Assembly (NCBI RefSeq): GCF_014648675.1
Contig: NZ_BMRO01000009.1
Location: 1-64,000, forward strand
Reading direction: 5' to 3'
DNA length: 64,000 nucleotides
DNA from: Actinomadura livida
GTDB taxonomy: Bacteria; Actinomycetota; Actinomycetes; Streptosporangiales; Streptosporangiaceae
Of this stretch, positions 17,100-25,646 are shown one piece after another (position 1 is the stretch's first letter; each line of letters begins with the position of its first letter). The notes under the pieces were generated by a model. That model was not told the DNA's origin and made no database searches. It worked only from the letters and a program-made list of their open reading frames with translations. The position numbers were made by a program, and so were the translations under genes.

Positions 17100-18152
17100 G
17101 TGTCATTTGCCCTGCGGTTTCGAGCGGCCCCGAGGAAATGGAGTACGCCGCGCTGGCTGTGGTCCATCATGGCCCTCGCCCTGGGCATGACGTTCCTGTT
17201 CTGGGCGGCCGCGACCGGGGTCCTGGTGGGCGGCGGGTCGGCGGTGTCGTCGGTGCGGGACCGAGGCGTCCCCGCCTACGTCAGCGCACGTACGGCCCAT
17301 GCCGCGCTGTCGGACGCCGACCGGGCGGCCTGGCAGAGTTTCCGTTCCGGGGCCGCGGAACTGATCGGGCCGGGTCAGCGGTTCCGCGACAATCTGACGA
17401 CCGCGGGGGACAGCCTTGCGCATATCGCCGAACGCGACTTCGGCGGCGCGGCCGAACGCGATCTGCTGCGCGCCGTCAATGCGCAGGTCGTGACCTATCA
17501 GGGACTGGTGGAGCAGGCCGACGCCACCTACCGGGAAGGGCTGGAGGACCTCGGATACGCGTATCTGAGTTACGCCTCCGACCTTCTGCACGGCGACGGC
17601 GGCGTGCTCGCCCGGATCGACGAGATAGCGAAGCGCGACCTGCGGGCCATCGACGAGCGGCGGCATTCCGCGTGGGGCGGGACCGCCGCCGCGCTCGGCA
17701 CGGCGGTGACCGGCTTCGCGCTCCTCGCCGTGCTGGTGTACGCGCAGGCGGCGATGGCCCGGCGGTTCCGGCGCGTGTTCAACCCGCCGCTGCTGGCCGC
17801 GTGCCTGGTCCTGCTGGGGCTGGTCATGTGGACGGCGAACGCGTTCCTGAACCTCGACCGCTCTTTCGACCGGGCGTGGGACCGGGACCTCCCGGCGTTC
17901 GACCGGGTCGTCGAGGCGCAGATCGGCACGGCCCGCGCGGGTGCGTCCGCGCTGCGCGCGGGAGGTCCGGTGGACCAGGCGGAAGGGCTGGACGTCAAGG
18001 CGGTGGACGATGCGCGCCGTCCCGTCGACGCGCGGCTCGCGGGCGCCGCGGACACCGGGGCGCTGGCCGCCGGCGTCCCCCTGCTGAGCCTGGCCGTGGC
18101 CGGTCTGACCGGCCTGGGGTTCTGGTCCCGGCTGCGCGAGTTCAGGAGATGA
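17100..18152 (+). CDS. Four-helix-anchored membrane protein of unknown function
   Basis: About 350 residues. A hydrophobic segment near 20-42, a hydrophilic helical region of about 150 residues, a hairpin of two hydrophobic segments (about 200-255), a second soluble region of about 70 residues and a final C-terminal hydrophobic segment. The two soluble parts are predicted extracytoplasmic helical bundles, resembling the layout of sensory or chemoreceptor ligand domains but without any signalling domain. It overlaps the next gene by ATGA, so it is translated together with a solute-binding lipoprotein and probably works with it at the cell surface. I do not recognise the family. Confidence 0.65.
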   Translation: MSFALRFRAAPRKWSTPRWLWSIMALALGMTFLFWAAATGVLVGGGSAVSSVRDRGVPAYVSARTAHAALSDADRAAWQSFRSGAAELIGPGQRFRDNLTTAGDSLAHIAERDFGGAAERDLLRAVNAQVVTYQGLVEQADATYREGLEDLGYAYLSYASDLLHGDGGVLARIDEIAKRDLRAIDERRHSAWGGTAAALGTAVTGFALLAVLVYAQAAMARRFRRVFNPPLLAACLVLLGLVMWTANAFLNLDRSFDRAWDRDLPAFDRVVEAQIGTARAGASALRAGGPVDQAEGLDVKAVDDARRPVDARLAGAADTGALAAGVPLLSLAVAGLTGLGFWSRLREFRR

Positions 18153-19408
18153 GCGTGCGAATCCTGTCGGCGATCCTGCTGCTGTGCTCGCTCGGCCTCG
18201 TCGCGTGCGGCGGGTCCGGCTCGGACAGGACGATCACCGTGCTCGGCTCCTGGACGGGGGAGGAGGGCGACGCGTTCCGGGAGATGCTGTCCGGCTTCGA
18301 GAAGGACTCCGGCATCGACGTCGAGTACACCGGGACGCGGGACGCCCGCGCCGTGCTGGCCAGCGAGCTGCACGACGGCCACCCGCCCGACGCGGCGGTC
18401 CTGGCGACGCCGGGCGACCTGCGGGCGTACGCCGCCGCCGGCGAGCTGCGCCCGCTGCCGGGCGGCTCGCAGGGCATCGGCGGCGACCTCACGTCCGCCA
18501 CCGGCCCGGACGGCCGGCGCCGGTCGTTCGGCATCGTCGTCAAGGCGTCGGTGAAGAGCCTGATCTGGTACAACCCGCGCAGCCTGCCGTCCGGACTTCG
18601 CGAGCGGCTCACGGCCCCGGACCTCACGTGGGACGAGCTGTCCGAGATCGCCGGGCAGGCCGGTCCCCGCCCCTGGTGCCTGGGCCTCGCCGACACGTCC
18701 GTCTCCGGCTGGCCGGGCACCGACTGGATCGAGGACCTCCTGCTGCACGAGTCCGGCCCCGAGGCCTACGACGCCTGGGTGTCGGGCCGCCTGGCCTGGA
18801 CGTCGGAGCCGGTGCGGAGCGCCTGGCGGGCGTTCGGCTCCGTCGTGGCGGCCTCGCGCGGGGACGCCCGGACCGCGCTGCTCACCGGTTACGGCCAGGC
18901 GGGGGCGCCGATGTTCGCCACCCCGCCGGGCTGCCGGTTCGACCACGCCGGCTCGTTCATCACCGCCTTCTACCGGCAGGCGCCGGGCCGTCCCGAGGCC
19001 GGCCGGGACTACGACCACATCCCCTTCCCGGGAGCGTCGTCGGTCGTGATCGGCGGGGACGTGCTCGGCGTGTTCCGCGACACCCCGGCCACCCGCCGGC
19101 TCGTCGCCCACCTGGCGACGGCCGGCGCGCAGCGGACGTGGACCGGCCGTCCCGGCGGCGGCGCCTTCTCGCTGAACCGCGAGGTGCGGCCGGACGACTA
19201 CCCCGATCCGGCGGCGCGGCGGATCGCGCGGACGCTCGCGGACGCCGGGACGGTCCGCTTCGACGGGTCCGACACGATGCCGACGGTCATGGCCGCCGCC
19301 TTCAACCACGCCGTCCTCGAGTACGTCGCCGACCCGGCGGACGGCCGCCTCGACGACATCCTCGGCTCCCTCGACCAGCTCCGCCGCACCACCCGCTTCC
19401 CGTCCTGA
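18149..19408 (+). CDS. Solute-binding lipoprotein (family 1, sugar type)
   Basis: A 419-residue ABC-type extracellular binding protein. The signal peptide MSVRILSAILLLCSLGLVAC ends in a lipobox (LVAC, lipidated C20). The mature part starts with the family 1 pattern TITVLGSWTGEEGDAFREML and shows aromatic-rich ligand regions (WYNPRSLP, SGWPGTDWIEDLLL). No permease or ATPase gene is adjacent; the only partner is the upstream 4-TM protein, whose stop overlaps this start by four bases. It may donate substrate to a transporter elsewhere or serve a sensory role with its neighbour. Confidence 0.82.
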   Translation: MSVRILSAILLLCSLGLVACGGSGSDRTITVLGSWTGEEGDAFREMLSGFEKDSGIDVEYTGTRDARAVLASELHDGHPPDAAVLATPGDLRAYAAAGELRPLPGGSQGIGGDLTSATGPDGRRRSFGIVVKASVKSLIWYNPRSLPSGLRERLTAPDLTWDELSEIAGQAGPRPWCLGLADTSVSGWPGTDWIEDLLLHESGPEAYDAWVSGRLAWTSEPVRSAWRAFGSVVAASRGDARTALLTGYGQAGAPMFATPPGCRFDHAGSFITAFYRQAPGRPEAGRDYDHIPFPGASSVVIGGDVLGVFRDTPATRRLVAHLATAGAQRTWTGRPGGGAFSLNREVRPDDYPDPAARRIARTLADAGTVRFDGSDTMPTVMAAAFNHAVLEYVADPADGRLDDILGSLDQLRRTTRFPS

Positions 19409-19431
19409 CCGGGCGCCGGGGACGCGGCGGG

Positions 19432-20568
19432 TCAGTCCTCGCCGGTGATGGCGTTGAGGCGGTCGACGGCGTTGGCGAAGTCCTCGACCATGTCGTAGAC
19501 GACCTGGCGGGCCGGCTTGACGGTGTTCATGAGGCCGACGCACTGGCCGACGAAGTAGTTGGCGAGCTGCCGGGCGCCGGGGTTGCCGGACTCGGCGATC
19601 TTGGTGATCTGCCGCATCGCGCCCTCGGCGACGATCATCTGCAGCGGCATGCCCAGCGCGCCGGGGCTCTCGGGGCCCTCCCACTCGTCCGTCCAGGCGG
19701 AGCGGAGCTGCCGGGCGGGCTTGCCGGTGCGGGACCGGGAGCGGATCGTGTCGCGGGACGTCGCCGCGAGCATCTTCTCCTTCACCTGGGGCGGCGTCTC
19801 CGCCTCCTCGGTGGTGAGCCAGACCGAGCCGCACCAGACGCCGGAGGCGCCGAGGGCCATCGCCGCGGCCATCTGGCGTCCGGTGGCGATGCCGCCGGCG
19901 GCGAGGACCGGCACCGGGGCGACGGTGTCGACCACCTCGGGGACCAGGACCATCGTGGAGATCTCGCCGGTGTGCCCGCCGGCCTCGCCGCCCTGCGCGA
20001 CGATCAGGTCGGCGCCCGCGGCGACCTGGCGGCGGGCGTGCTCGGACGTGCCGACCAGCGCGGCGACGGGGATCCCGGCGGCCTTGGCCTTCTCCACCAT
20101 GAGCGGGGGAGGGGTGCCGAGCGCGCTGGCGATGAGGCCGATGGGGTGGGCGAGCGACACGTCGATCAGCTCGGTCGCGCCCTTGGCGGTGACCTGCGCG
20201 CCGCTGTGCGCGTTGGACCGCTTGGCCTTGTCGAAGTCCGGCAGCGGGACGTCGTACTTGGCGAACAGGCCGGTGAGGAAGTTCCAGTGCTCCTCGGGGA
20301 TCGCGGCGAGCATCGAGCCGAGGCCGCCGCCGCCCTCCGCCGACTTGTCGATCTTGCCGGGGACCAGGACGTCCACCCCGTAGGGGCGGCCGTTGACGTG
20401 GTCGTCGATCCAGCGCAGTTCCTCTTCGAGGCGGTCGGGGGTGTAGGCGACGGCCCCGAGCACGCCGAAGCCGCCCGCGTTGGTCACGGCGGCGACGACG
20501 TCGCGGCAGTGACTGAAGGCGAACAGCGGGAACTCGATGCCGAACCGTGCGCAGACCTCGGTGTTCAT
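19432..20568 (-). CDS. Nitronate monooxygenase family flavoprotein
   Basis: A 378-residue FMN-dependent TIM-barrel enzyme (2-nitropropane dioxygenase-like). Conserved parts are the N-terminal PLFAFSHCRDVVAAVTNAGG, the flavin-binding AQGGEAGGHTGE (about 190-201, with the catalytic-type His) and AAGGIATGRQMAAAMALGA. Members oxidise alkyl nitronates, and others act as enoyl reductases in lipid pathways. A 17-nt palindrome in front of the gene is identical to one before the upstream Ltp2-like/DUF35 operon, suggesting a shared lipid or steroid catabolic context rather than nitroalkane detoxification. Confidence 0.85.
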   Translation of the reverse strand: MNTEVCARFGIEFPLFAFSHCRDVVAAVTNAGGFGVLGAVAYTPDRLEEELRWIDDHVNGRPYGVDVLVPGKIDKSAEGGGGLGSMLAAIPEEHWNFLTGLFAKYDVPLPDFDKAKRSNAHSGAQVTAKGATELIDVSLAHPIGLIASALGTPPPLMVEKAKAAGIPVAALVGTSEHARRQVAAGADLIVAQGGEAGGHTGEISTMVLVPEVVDTVAPVPVLAAGGIATGRQMAAAMALGASGVWCGSVWLTTEEAETPPQVKEKMLAATSRDTIRSRSRTGKPARQLRSAWTDEWEGPESPGALGMPLQMIVAEGAMRQITKIAESGNPGARQLANYFVGQCVGLMNTVKPARQVVYDMVEDFANAVDRLNAITGED

Positions 20569-20586
20569 GACCCTCGAACCTAACGG

Positions 20587-20603
20587 ACCGAATGACGTTC
20601 GGT
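20587..20603. promoter_or_regulatory. Operator ACCGAA-TGACG-TTCGGT, copy 1
   Basis: A 17-nt inverted repeat 18 bases upstream of the nitronate monooxygenase start; identical to the copy at 22188. Probably a TetR-type repressor site. Confidence 0.65.
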
Positions 20604-20987
20604 CTAGTGGCGGAAGAGGACGTAGGACTCGCCCTCGTCAGGGTGGACGAAGGCCGCCCGGAGCGGAAGGCCCTCGCGCAGGGACACCGGGTCGACGCCG
20701 TCCAGGCGGGTGTGCAGCCACGGCCCTTCGGCCAGCTCGACCAGCGCCAGGTAGGCCGGGGGCTGGTCCGAGTCCCGCGGACGGGTGACGGTCCAGGTCA
20801 CGAGGGTCGCCTCGCCGCTCGCCTCCGCCCAGGCGAGGTCGTCGGCGCCGCAGCCCGGGCAGCCGGTCTCGTCCGGCGCGAACCAGCGGTCGCACGCCTC
20901 GCAGCGCCGCACGACGAGCCGGCCGGCGGCGGTGCCGTCGAAGAACGGGTCGGTGCGGCCGTCCCGCCGCAGAACGCCGATGTCCAT
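20604..20987 (-). CDS. DUF35 zinc-ribbon/OB-fold protein (Ltp2 partner)
   Basis: A 127-residue acyl-CoA-associated OB-fold protein. The N-terminal zinc ribbon has paired cysteines C29/C32 and C43/C46 (RCEAC and CPGC). The OB domain follows (TLVTWTVTRP onward). Such proteins form complexes with thiolase-like aldolases or hydratases in steroid side-chain and fatty-acid degradation. The gene starts 5 bases after the stop of the thiolase-like gene, giving a translationally linked pair. Confidence 0.88.
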   Translation of the reverse strand: MDIGVLRRDGRTDPFFDGTAAGRLVVRRCEACDRWFAPDETGCPGCGADDLAWAEASGEATLVTWTVTRPRDSDQPPAYLALVELAEGPWLHTRLDGVDPVSLREGLPLRAAFVHPDEGESYVLFRH

Positions 20988-20992
20988 GGCTC

Positions 20993-22153
20993 TCAGGCCC
21001 CCTTCTCGTGCGGGCTGACGATGAGGGTCGAATGGTGGTCGAGGATGCCGCCGTTGCCGCTGACGAGGATCACGTCGTTGGCCGGGACCTGCCGCTCGCC
21101 GCCGTCCCCGCGCGCCTGGATCACGGCCTCCGACACGGGCGTCATGCCCCACATGTAGTACGCCGAGAGCTGCCCGCCGCCGGTGTTGGTCGGCAGCGAC
21201 CCGCCGGGGCCGAGCGCGCCGGACGCGGCGAACGCGCCGCCCTCGCCCTTGGCGCAGAAGCCGTAGTCCTCCAGCGACACCAGGACCGTGTAGGTGTAGC
21301 AGTCGTACAGCTCGCACGCGGTGACGTCGTCGGTGGTGATCCCGGCCATCTTCATCGCCGTCGCCCCGGACGACGCCGCCCCGGTGGTCAGGCCGTACTC
21401 GCTGCCGCGCTCCTTGCGGTGCCCAGGATGGCCCTGCCCCCAGCCCCACAGGTGGACGGGCGGCCGCGCGAGGTCCCGCGCCCGGTCCGCGCCCGTGACC
21501 ACCACGGCGATCGCGCCGTTGGAGACGAGGCAGCAGTCCAGCAGGTGCAGCGGCTCGGACACCCAGCGGGACGCCTGGTGGTCCTCGAGGGTGATCGGGT
21601 CGCGCATCTGGGCGAGCGGGTTGCGGGACGCCCACGCGCGGGTCGACACCGCGATCGCGCCGAGCTGCTCGCTGGTGGTGCCGTACCGGGTCATGTGCCG
21701 CTGGGCGGCGAGGGCGTAGAAGGAGTTGACGCTGCGCAGCCCGAGCGCCGCCGTCATGCCGCCGAACCCGTACCACTCGCGGGCGTCGCGGTTGTAGGCC
21801 GACCCGGCGGACTTCTTCGGCTTCAGCGGCGCGTCCGCGAACACGCAGGCGACGGTGGTCGCCGTCCCGCTCAGCACCGCCGTCGCCGCGTACGACAGCA
21901 TCGCCCCCGCGGTCGCGCCGAACGCGTTGACCTGGGAGAGCAGCCGCAGGTCGCGGAGCCCGAGCGCGCCGGCCAGCTCGATGCCGGGGGAGCCGCCCAT
22001 GCCGTGGCTGACGAGCAGCCCGTCCAGGTCGCCGAGCGCGAGCCCCGCGTCGGCGACGGCGAGGCGCACCGCGTCGGCGGCGAGCCGCCGCGGGCTGCGC
22101 CCGTACACCCTGCCGAGCTCGGTCATGCCCAGCCCCACGATCGATGCGCCCAT
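20993..22153 (-). CDS. Thiolase-like lipid-transfer protein/aldolase (Ltp2-like)
   Basis: A 386-residue thiolase-fold protein. The start MGASIVGLGMTELGR is chosen because GGAGGGG lies upstream. The position that carries the nucleophilic Cys in true thiolases reads NAFGATAG, so the acyl-enzyme Cys is missing, as in steroid-degrading Ltp2 aldolases that perform a retro-aldol cleavage instead of thiolysis. CELYDCYTYT and the C-terminal GNGGILDHHS are conserved in this group. With the DUF35 protein it probably forms a heteromeric acyl-CoA aldolase. Substrate (steroid side chain or other branched acyl-CoA) is inferred. Confidence 0.82.
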   Translation of the reverse strand: MGASIVGLGMTELGRVYGRSPRRLAADAVRLAVADAGLALGDLDGLLVSHGMGGSPGIELAGALGLRDLRLLSQVNAFGATAGAMLSYAATAVLSGTATTVACVFADAPLKPKKSAGSAYNRDAREWYGFGGMTAALGLRSVNSFYALAAQRHMTRYGTTSEQLGAIAVSTRAWASRNPLAQMRDPITLEDHQASRWVSEPLHLLDCCLVSNGAIAVVVTGADRARDLARPPVHLWGWGQGHPGHRKERGSEYGLTTGAASSGATAMKMAGITTDDVTACELYDCYTYTVLVSLEDYGFCAKGEGGAFAASGALGPGGSLPTNTGGGQLSAYYMWGMTPVSEAVIQARGDGGERQVPANDVILVSGNGGILDHHSTLIVSPHEKGA

Positions 22154-22187
22154 CACTGTGCCCCTCCGCCACTCATGCCGCCACGGT

Positions 22188-22204
22188 ACCGAATGACGTT
22201 CGGT
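22188..22204. promoter_or_regulatory. Operator ACCGAA-TGACG-TTCGGT, copy 2
   Basis: Identical 17-nt palindrome, 34 bases upstream of the thiolase-like start. Together with copy 1 it defines a two-unit regulon; no regulator gene that would bind it lies nearby. Confidence 0.65.
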
Positions 22205-22281
22205 GTAATCCACGGCGGGGCCGAGGCAAGATCAGCGAACGGGTCGGCAGGTACGGCGGCGTACGGCCCGCCGACGAGAGT

Positions 22282-22315
22282 CGCCCGCGTCCCCGGGGCG
22301 ACGGGGACACGGGCG
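22282..22315 (-). terminator. Terminator of the ehu operon
   Basis: CGCCCGCGTCCCC and GGGGACACGGGCG form a 13-bp stem with one mismatch around an 8-base loop, just beyond the ehuA stop codon. Confidence 0.6.
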
Positions 22316-22337
22316 ACGGGTACGCCTGCCGGCCTGC

Positions 22338-23285
22338 TCAGGAGGCCAGGACCGCCTGCAGGAAGTCCCGGGTGCGCTGCTCGGACGGCTCGCCGAAGAT
22401 CTGGTCCGGGGGACCCTCCTCGACGATCTGGCCCTGGTCGAACATCAGGACCCGGTCCGAGATGTCCTTGGCGAAGGCCATCTCGTGGGTGACGCACAGC
22501 AGGGTCAGGTCGCTCTGCCGGGCGATGTCGCGCAGCAGGTCCTGGACGCCCACGACGAGCTCGGGGTCCAGGGCGGAGGTGACCTCGTCCAGCAGCAGCA
22601 CCTTCGGCTGCATGGCGAGCGCCCGCGCGATCGCCACCCGCTGCTGCTGGCCGCCCGACAGCTGCGTCGGGTGGGCGTTGATCTTGTCGGCGAGGCCCAC
22701 CAGGTCCAGCAGGCTCCTGGCGCGCTCGACCGCCTCGTCCTTGGACACCCCGAGCACGCGCACCGGCCCCTCGGTGAGGTTGCGCAGCACGTTCATGTTC
22801 GGGAACAGGTTGAACTGCTGGAACACCATGCCGACCTGCTTGCGCATCTCGTGCAGGTGCTTCTGGTTGGCCGGGACGCGCTTGCCGTCCCGGTCCATGT
22901 GCCACAGCGTCTGGTCGCCGATCCAGATGACGCCCTCGTTGAGGGTCTCCAGCGTCATCAGCAGCCGCAGGATGGTGGTCTTGCCCGACCCGCTCGGCCC
23001 GATGAGCGTGACCCGCTCGCCGGGCTCCACGGTGAAGTCGAGCTCGCGGAGCACGACGTTGTCGCCGAACCGCTTGACCACCTTCTCGAAGCGGATGCCC
23101 GGGGCGGCGCCGTGCGGAAGCGCCGCGGCGGCCTCGCCCTCGCCCGCGGCGTCCTTGTGCGTGGAGACGCCCTTCGCCGCCGGAGCGCTCTCGTCCGTCG
23201 TCGGGGCGTCCCCCGGTGTCGATCCGCCTCCGGCTCCGGCATTGTCGGGCGTCGGGGCTTCCGGTGTGGTGTCAGTGGGTGGCAT
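22338..23285 (-). CDS. ehuA: Ectoine/hydroxyectoine ABC transporter ATP-binding protein
   Basis: A 315-residue ATPase. The ABC core (about 64-315) has Walker A GPSGSGKT (95-102), signature LSGGQQQR (about 209-216), Walker B LLLDEVTSALD and the H-loop VTHEM. It belongs to the polar amino acid importer subfamily. The first ~60 residues are a low-complexity Pro/Ala/Gly-rich tail not found in typical EhuA. The start overlaps the ehuD end by 14 bases. It powers uptake of the compatible solutes made by the upstream ect genes, allowing recapture of leaked ectoine or import from the environment. Confidence 0.9.
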   Translation of the reverse strand: MPPTDTTPEAPTPDNAGAGGGSTPGDAPTTDESAPAAKGVSTHKDAAGEGEAAAALPHGAAPGIRFEKVVKRFGDNVVLRELDFTVEPGERVTLIGPSGSGKTTILRLLMTLETLNEGVIWIGDQTLWHMDRDGKRVPANQKHLHEMRKQVGMVFQQFNLFPNMNVLRNLTEGPVRVLGVSKDEAVERARSLLDLVGLADKINAHPTQLSGGQQQRVAIARALAMQPKVLLLDEVTSALDPELVVGVQDLLRDIARQSDLTLLCVTHEMAFAKDISDRVLMFDQGQIVEEGPPDQIFGEPSEQRTRDFLQAVLAS

Positions 23286-23925
23286 AGCGCCTCTCCAAGC
23301 GGCGGACGAGTATCGAGGATATGACGCTGACCACGACGAACAACAGCCCGACCATCGTCATCGGCTCCAGGAACTGGCCGTTCACCGACCCCGCCCTGTT
23401 GGCGGCGTAGAGCAGTTCCGCGACGTTGATCGCGAACAGCATCGGCGAGTCCTTGAACATCGCGATCAGGTAGTTGCCCAGCGTCGGGATCACCCGGCGG
23501 ACCGCCTGCGGCAGGATCACGTCCAGCCACACCCGCGACTTCGGCAGGTTGAGGGCCGTGCACGCCTCCCACTGCCCCTTCGGGACGTCGGCGATCCCGG
23601 CCCGGTACACCTCGGCCGTGTAGGTCGAGTAGTGGACGCCGAGCGTGATGATCCCTGCCGTCAGCGGCGACAGCGTGATGCCCAGGGAGGGCAGGACGAA
23701 GAACACGAAGTACAGCTGCGGGATCAGCGGCGTCGACCTGATGAACTCCGTGACCCACCGGACCGCGTGGTTCACGGCCGGGTACGGCGTGCGGCGCAGC
23801 AGCGTCCACACCAGGCCCAGGATCAGGGCGATCACGTAGCCGACCAGCGTCGCGATGACGGTGTAGCGCAGCCCGCTCAGCAGATCGGGGAGGATCTCGC
23901 CCGTGTATTCCCAGTTCCAGGTCAT
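23272..23925 (-). CDS. ehuD: Ectoine/hydroxyectoine ABC transporter permease
   Basis: A 217-residue inner-membrane permease of the HisMQ family with about five membrane helices. The EAA-type loop that contacts the ATPase appears as EACTALNLPKSRVWLDVILPQA. It pairs with the upstream permease to form the channel. Its ATG shares one base with the upstream stop (TGATG), so translation is coupled. Confidence 0.9.
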   Translation of the reverse strand: MTWNWEYTGEILPDLLSGLRYTVIATLVGYVIALILGLVWTLLRRTPYPAVNHAVRWVTEFIRSTPLIPQLYFVFFVLPSLGITLSPLTAGIITLGVHYSTYTAEVYRAGIADVPKGQWEACTALNLPKSRVWLDVILPQAVRRVIPTLGNYLIAMFKDSPMLFAINVAELLYAANRAGSVNGQFLEPMTMVGLLFVVVSVISSILVRRLERRYATH

Positions 23926-24641
23926 CAGCCCGTCACCCCCGCTCCGGGAGCACCGGCCGCGATCGTGCCGAGCGACGGCTCACTGGGCAGCCTGCGGCCC
24001 AGCATCCGGTCCACGCGCCGCTCGGCGTAGCGGACGAACAGCTGCAGCATCTGCGCGATCACGAAGTACAGGACGAGGGCCACCGAGAACGCCGCGATGG
24101 TCTCCCCGCTGCTGCCCTGGATGTCCTTCGAGGCGCGGGTCAGGTCGACCAGGCCGACCAGGGACACGATGGCCGTCCCCTTCATCAGCTCGATGATCAG
24201 GTTGCCGAAGGGGGGCAGCATCAGCGCGAAGGCCTGCGGCAGCAGGACCCGCCGCATCCGCTGGAACGGCGTGAAGTTCAGCGCCACCGTCGCCTCGTAC
24301 TGGGCCTTCGGCACCGCCCTGATCGAGCCGCGGACCACCTCGGCGCCGTAGGCGCCGATGTTCAGGCCGAGCGCGAGCACCGCCGCGAACATGGTGGTGA
24401 ACCGGAGCCCGATCAGGGGCAGCGCGTAGAAGAACCAGAACAGCAGCACCAGCGTCGCGTTGCCGCGGAAGAACTCCACGTACAGCCGGTTCAGCCCGCG
24501 CACCCACGCGTGGCGCGACGCGCCCGCCATACCGAAGACCAGCGCGAGCGCCAGCGCGAGCGCACCGCCGAGCAGGGTGAGCTGGATGGTGAGCCACGCG
24601 CCGGCGAGCCACTGGTTGTAGCTTCCGAGGACGTCCGCCAC
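23925..24641 (-). CDS. ehuC: Ectoine/hydroxyectoine ABC transporter permease
   Basis: A 238-residue HisMQ-type permease, about five helices, EAA loop in EATVALNFTPFQRMRRVLLPQA. It starts 6 bases after ehuB and overlaps ehuD by one base. Together with EhuD it forms the membrane channel for ectoine-type solutes; the assignment to ectoine rests on the neighbouring ect genes. Confidence 0.9.
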   Translation of the reverse strand: MADVLGSYNQWLAGAWLTIQLTLLGGALALALALVFGMAGASRHAWVRGLNRLYVEFFRGNATLVLLFWFFYALPLIGLRFTTMFAAVLALGLNIGAYGAEVVRGSIRAVPKAQYEATVALNFTPFQRMRRVLLPQAFALMLPPFGNLIIELMKGTAIVSLVGLVDLTRASKDIQGSSGETIAAFSVALVLYFVIAQMLQLFVRYAERRVDRMLGRRLPSEPSLGTIAAGAPGAGVTG

Positions 24642-24647
24642 CCGGGA

Positions 24648-25544
24648 TCAGCCCTTGCAGAACTTCGCGGCGGTGTCGTCCGGTCCGGGCATCTCCGCCT
24701 GGGTGAATCCGAACGGCTGCAGGATCGGCAGGAGCTGGTTCCCCTGCTTCAGCTTCGCGAGCTCGTCGTTCCAGGCCTTAAGCAGCTCCGCGTCGGCCTT
24801 GCGGAACGCGAACGCGCCGGCGCCGAGCTGCTCCTTGCCGTCGATGACCGGCGTGAACGCCTCGGTCACCTCGAAGCCCTCGCCCTCGTGCTTGGACAGC
24901 AGGTCGGCGAGGGAGATGCGGGTCAGCCAGATGCAGTCGATGCGGCCGGCCTTGAGCCCCTCGAACGCGCTGGCCTGGTCGGCGAAGGTCTTGATGTCGC
25001 CCTTCTTCACCCCGGTGCTCTCGGCGTAGCCGGCCTCGACTGCGCCCGTCAGCACGCCGACCCTGGCACCCTTCTCCGCCGGGTCCTTGGCGCCCGTCAG
25101 GCCCTTCGGGTTGCCCTCCTTCACCATGAAGGCGCTCTTGGCGACGTACTCGGGGTCGGCGAACGCCGCGGAGGCGCAGCGCTCCGGCGTGATGAACATG
25201 CCGGCGGCGATCGTGTCGAACCGCCTGGCGTTCAGCCCGGCGATCAGGCCGGCGAAGTCCACCTGGACGCCCTTGACCTCGTCGATCCCGAGCTTCTTGA
25301 AGATGACGCGGGCCAGCTCGGGCGCCTCACCGGTGAGCTTGCCGGACTTGTCGGTGAAGCCGTAGGGCGCCTCGTTGGCGAAGCCCACGGTGATCGTCCC
25401 CGCGTCCCGGGCCTTCTCCAGCGTGCCGCCGCCGGACCGCTCCTCCTCCGGATCCGTCGTGGAGCAGCCCGCCGCGGCCAGCGGCACCGCGGCGGACAGC
25501 AGCACGGCGGTACGGAGGAAGTCGCGTCTCGAGGAAGTCATCAT
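24648..25544 (-). CDS. ehuB: Ectoine/hydroxyectoine-binding lipoprotein
   Basis: A 298-residue family 3 solute-binding protein. The N-terminus combines a twin-arginine-like SRRDFLRT with a lipobox (LAAAGC), so it is probably exported and lipidated. The mature part carries the family 3 pattern TITVGFANEAPYGFTDKSGKLTGEAPEL. An AGGAGA ribosome-binding site supports the start. It begins the transporter half of the cluster, behind a very stable hairpin that separates it from ectD. Confidence 0.9.
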   Translation of the reverse strand: MMTSSRRDFLRTAVLLSAAVPLAAAGCSTTDPEEERSGGGTLEKARDAGTITVGFANEAPYGFTDKSGKLTGEAPELARVIFKKLGIDEVKGVQVDFAGLIAGLNARRFDTIAAGMFITPERCASAAFADPEYVAKSAFMVKEGNPKGLTGAKDPAEKGARVGVLTGAVEAGYAESTGVKKGDIKTFADQASAFEGLKAGRIDCIWLTRISLADLLSKHEGEGFEVTEAFTPVIDGKEQLGAGAFAFRKADAELLKAWNDELAKLKQGNQLLPILQPFGFTQAEMPGPDDTAAKFCKG

Positions 25545-25562
25545 CGATCTCCTGATGGGTGC

Positions 25563-25611
25563 GCTCCCGCGCCCGGGGGAAGCCGGTGCGGCCTCCCCCG
25601 GGCGCGGGAGC
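25563..25611 (-). terminator. 18-bp perfect stem-loop between ectD and ehuB
   Basis: GCTCCCGCGCCCGGGGGA (25563-25580) is exactly complementary to TCCCCCGGGCGCGGGAGC (25594-25611), with a smaller AGCC/GGC(C) helix inside. In the direction of transcription it follows ectD and precedes ehuB, so it should terminate, attenuate or stabilise mRNA and uncouple synthesis from uptake. Confidence 0.65.
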
Positions 25612-25646
25612 AGAGGTGGGTCGGGTTATCGAATTGTTGTATTCAT

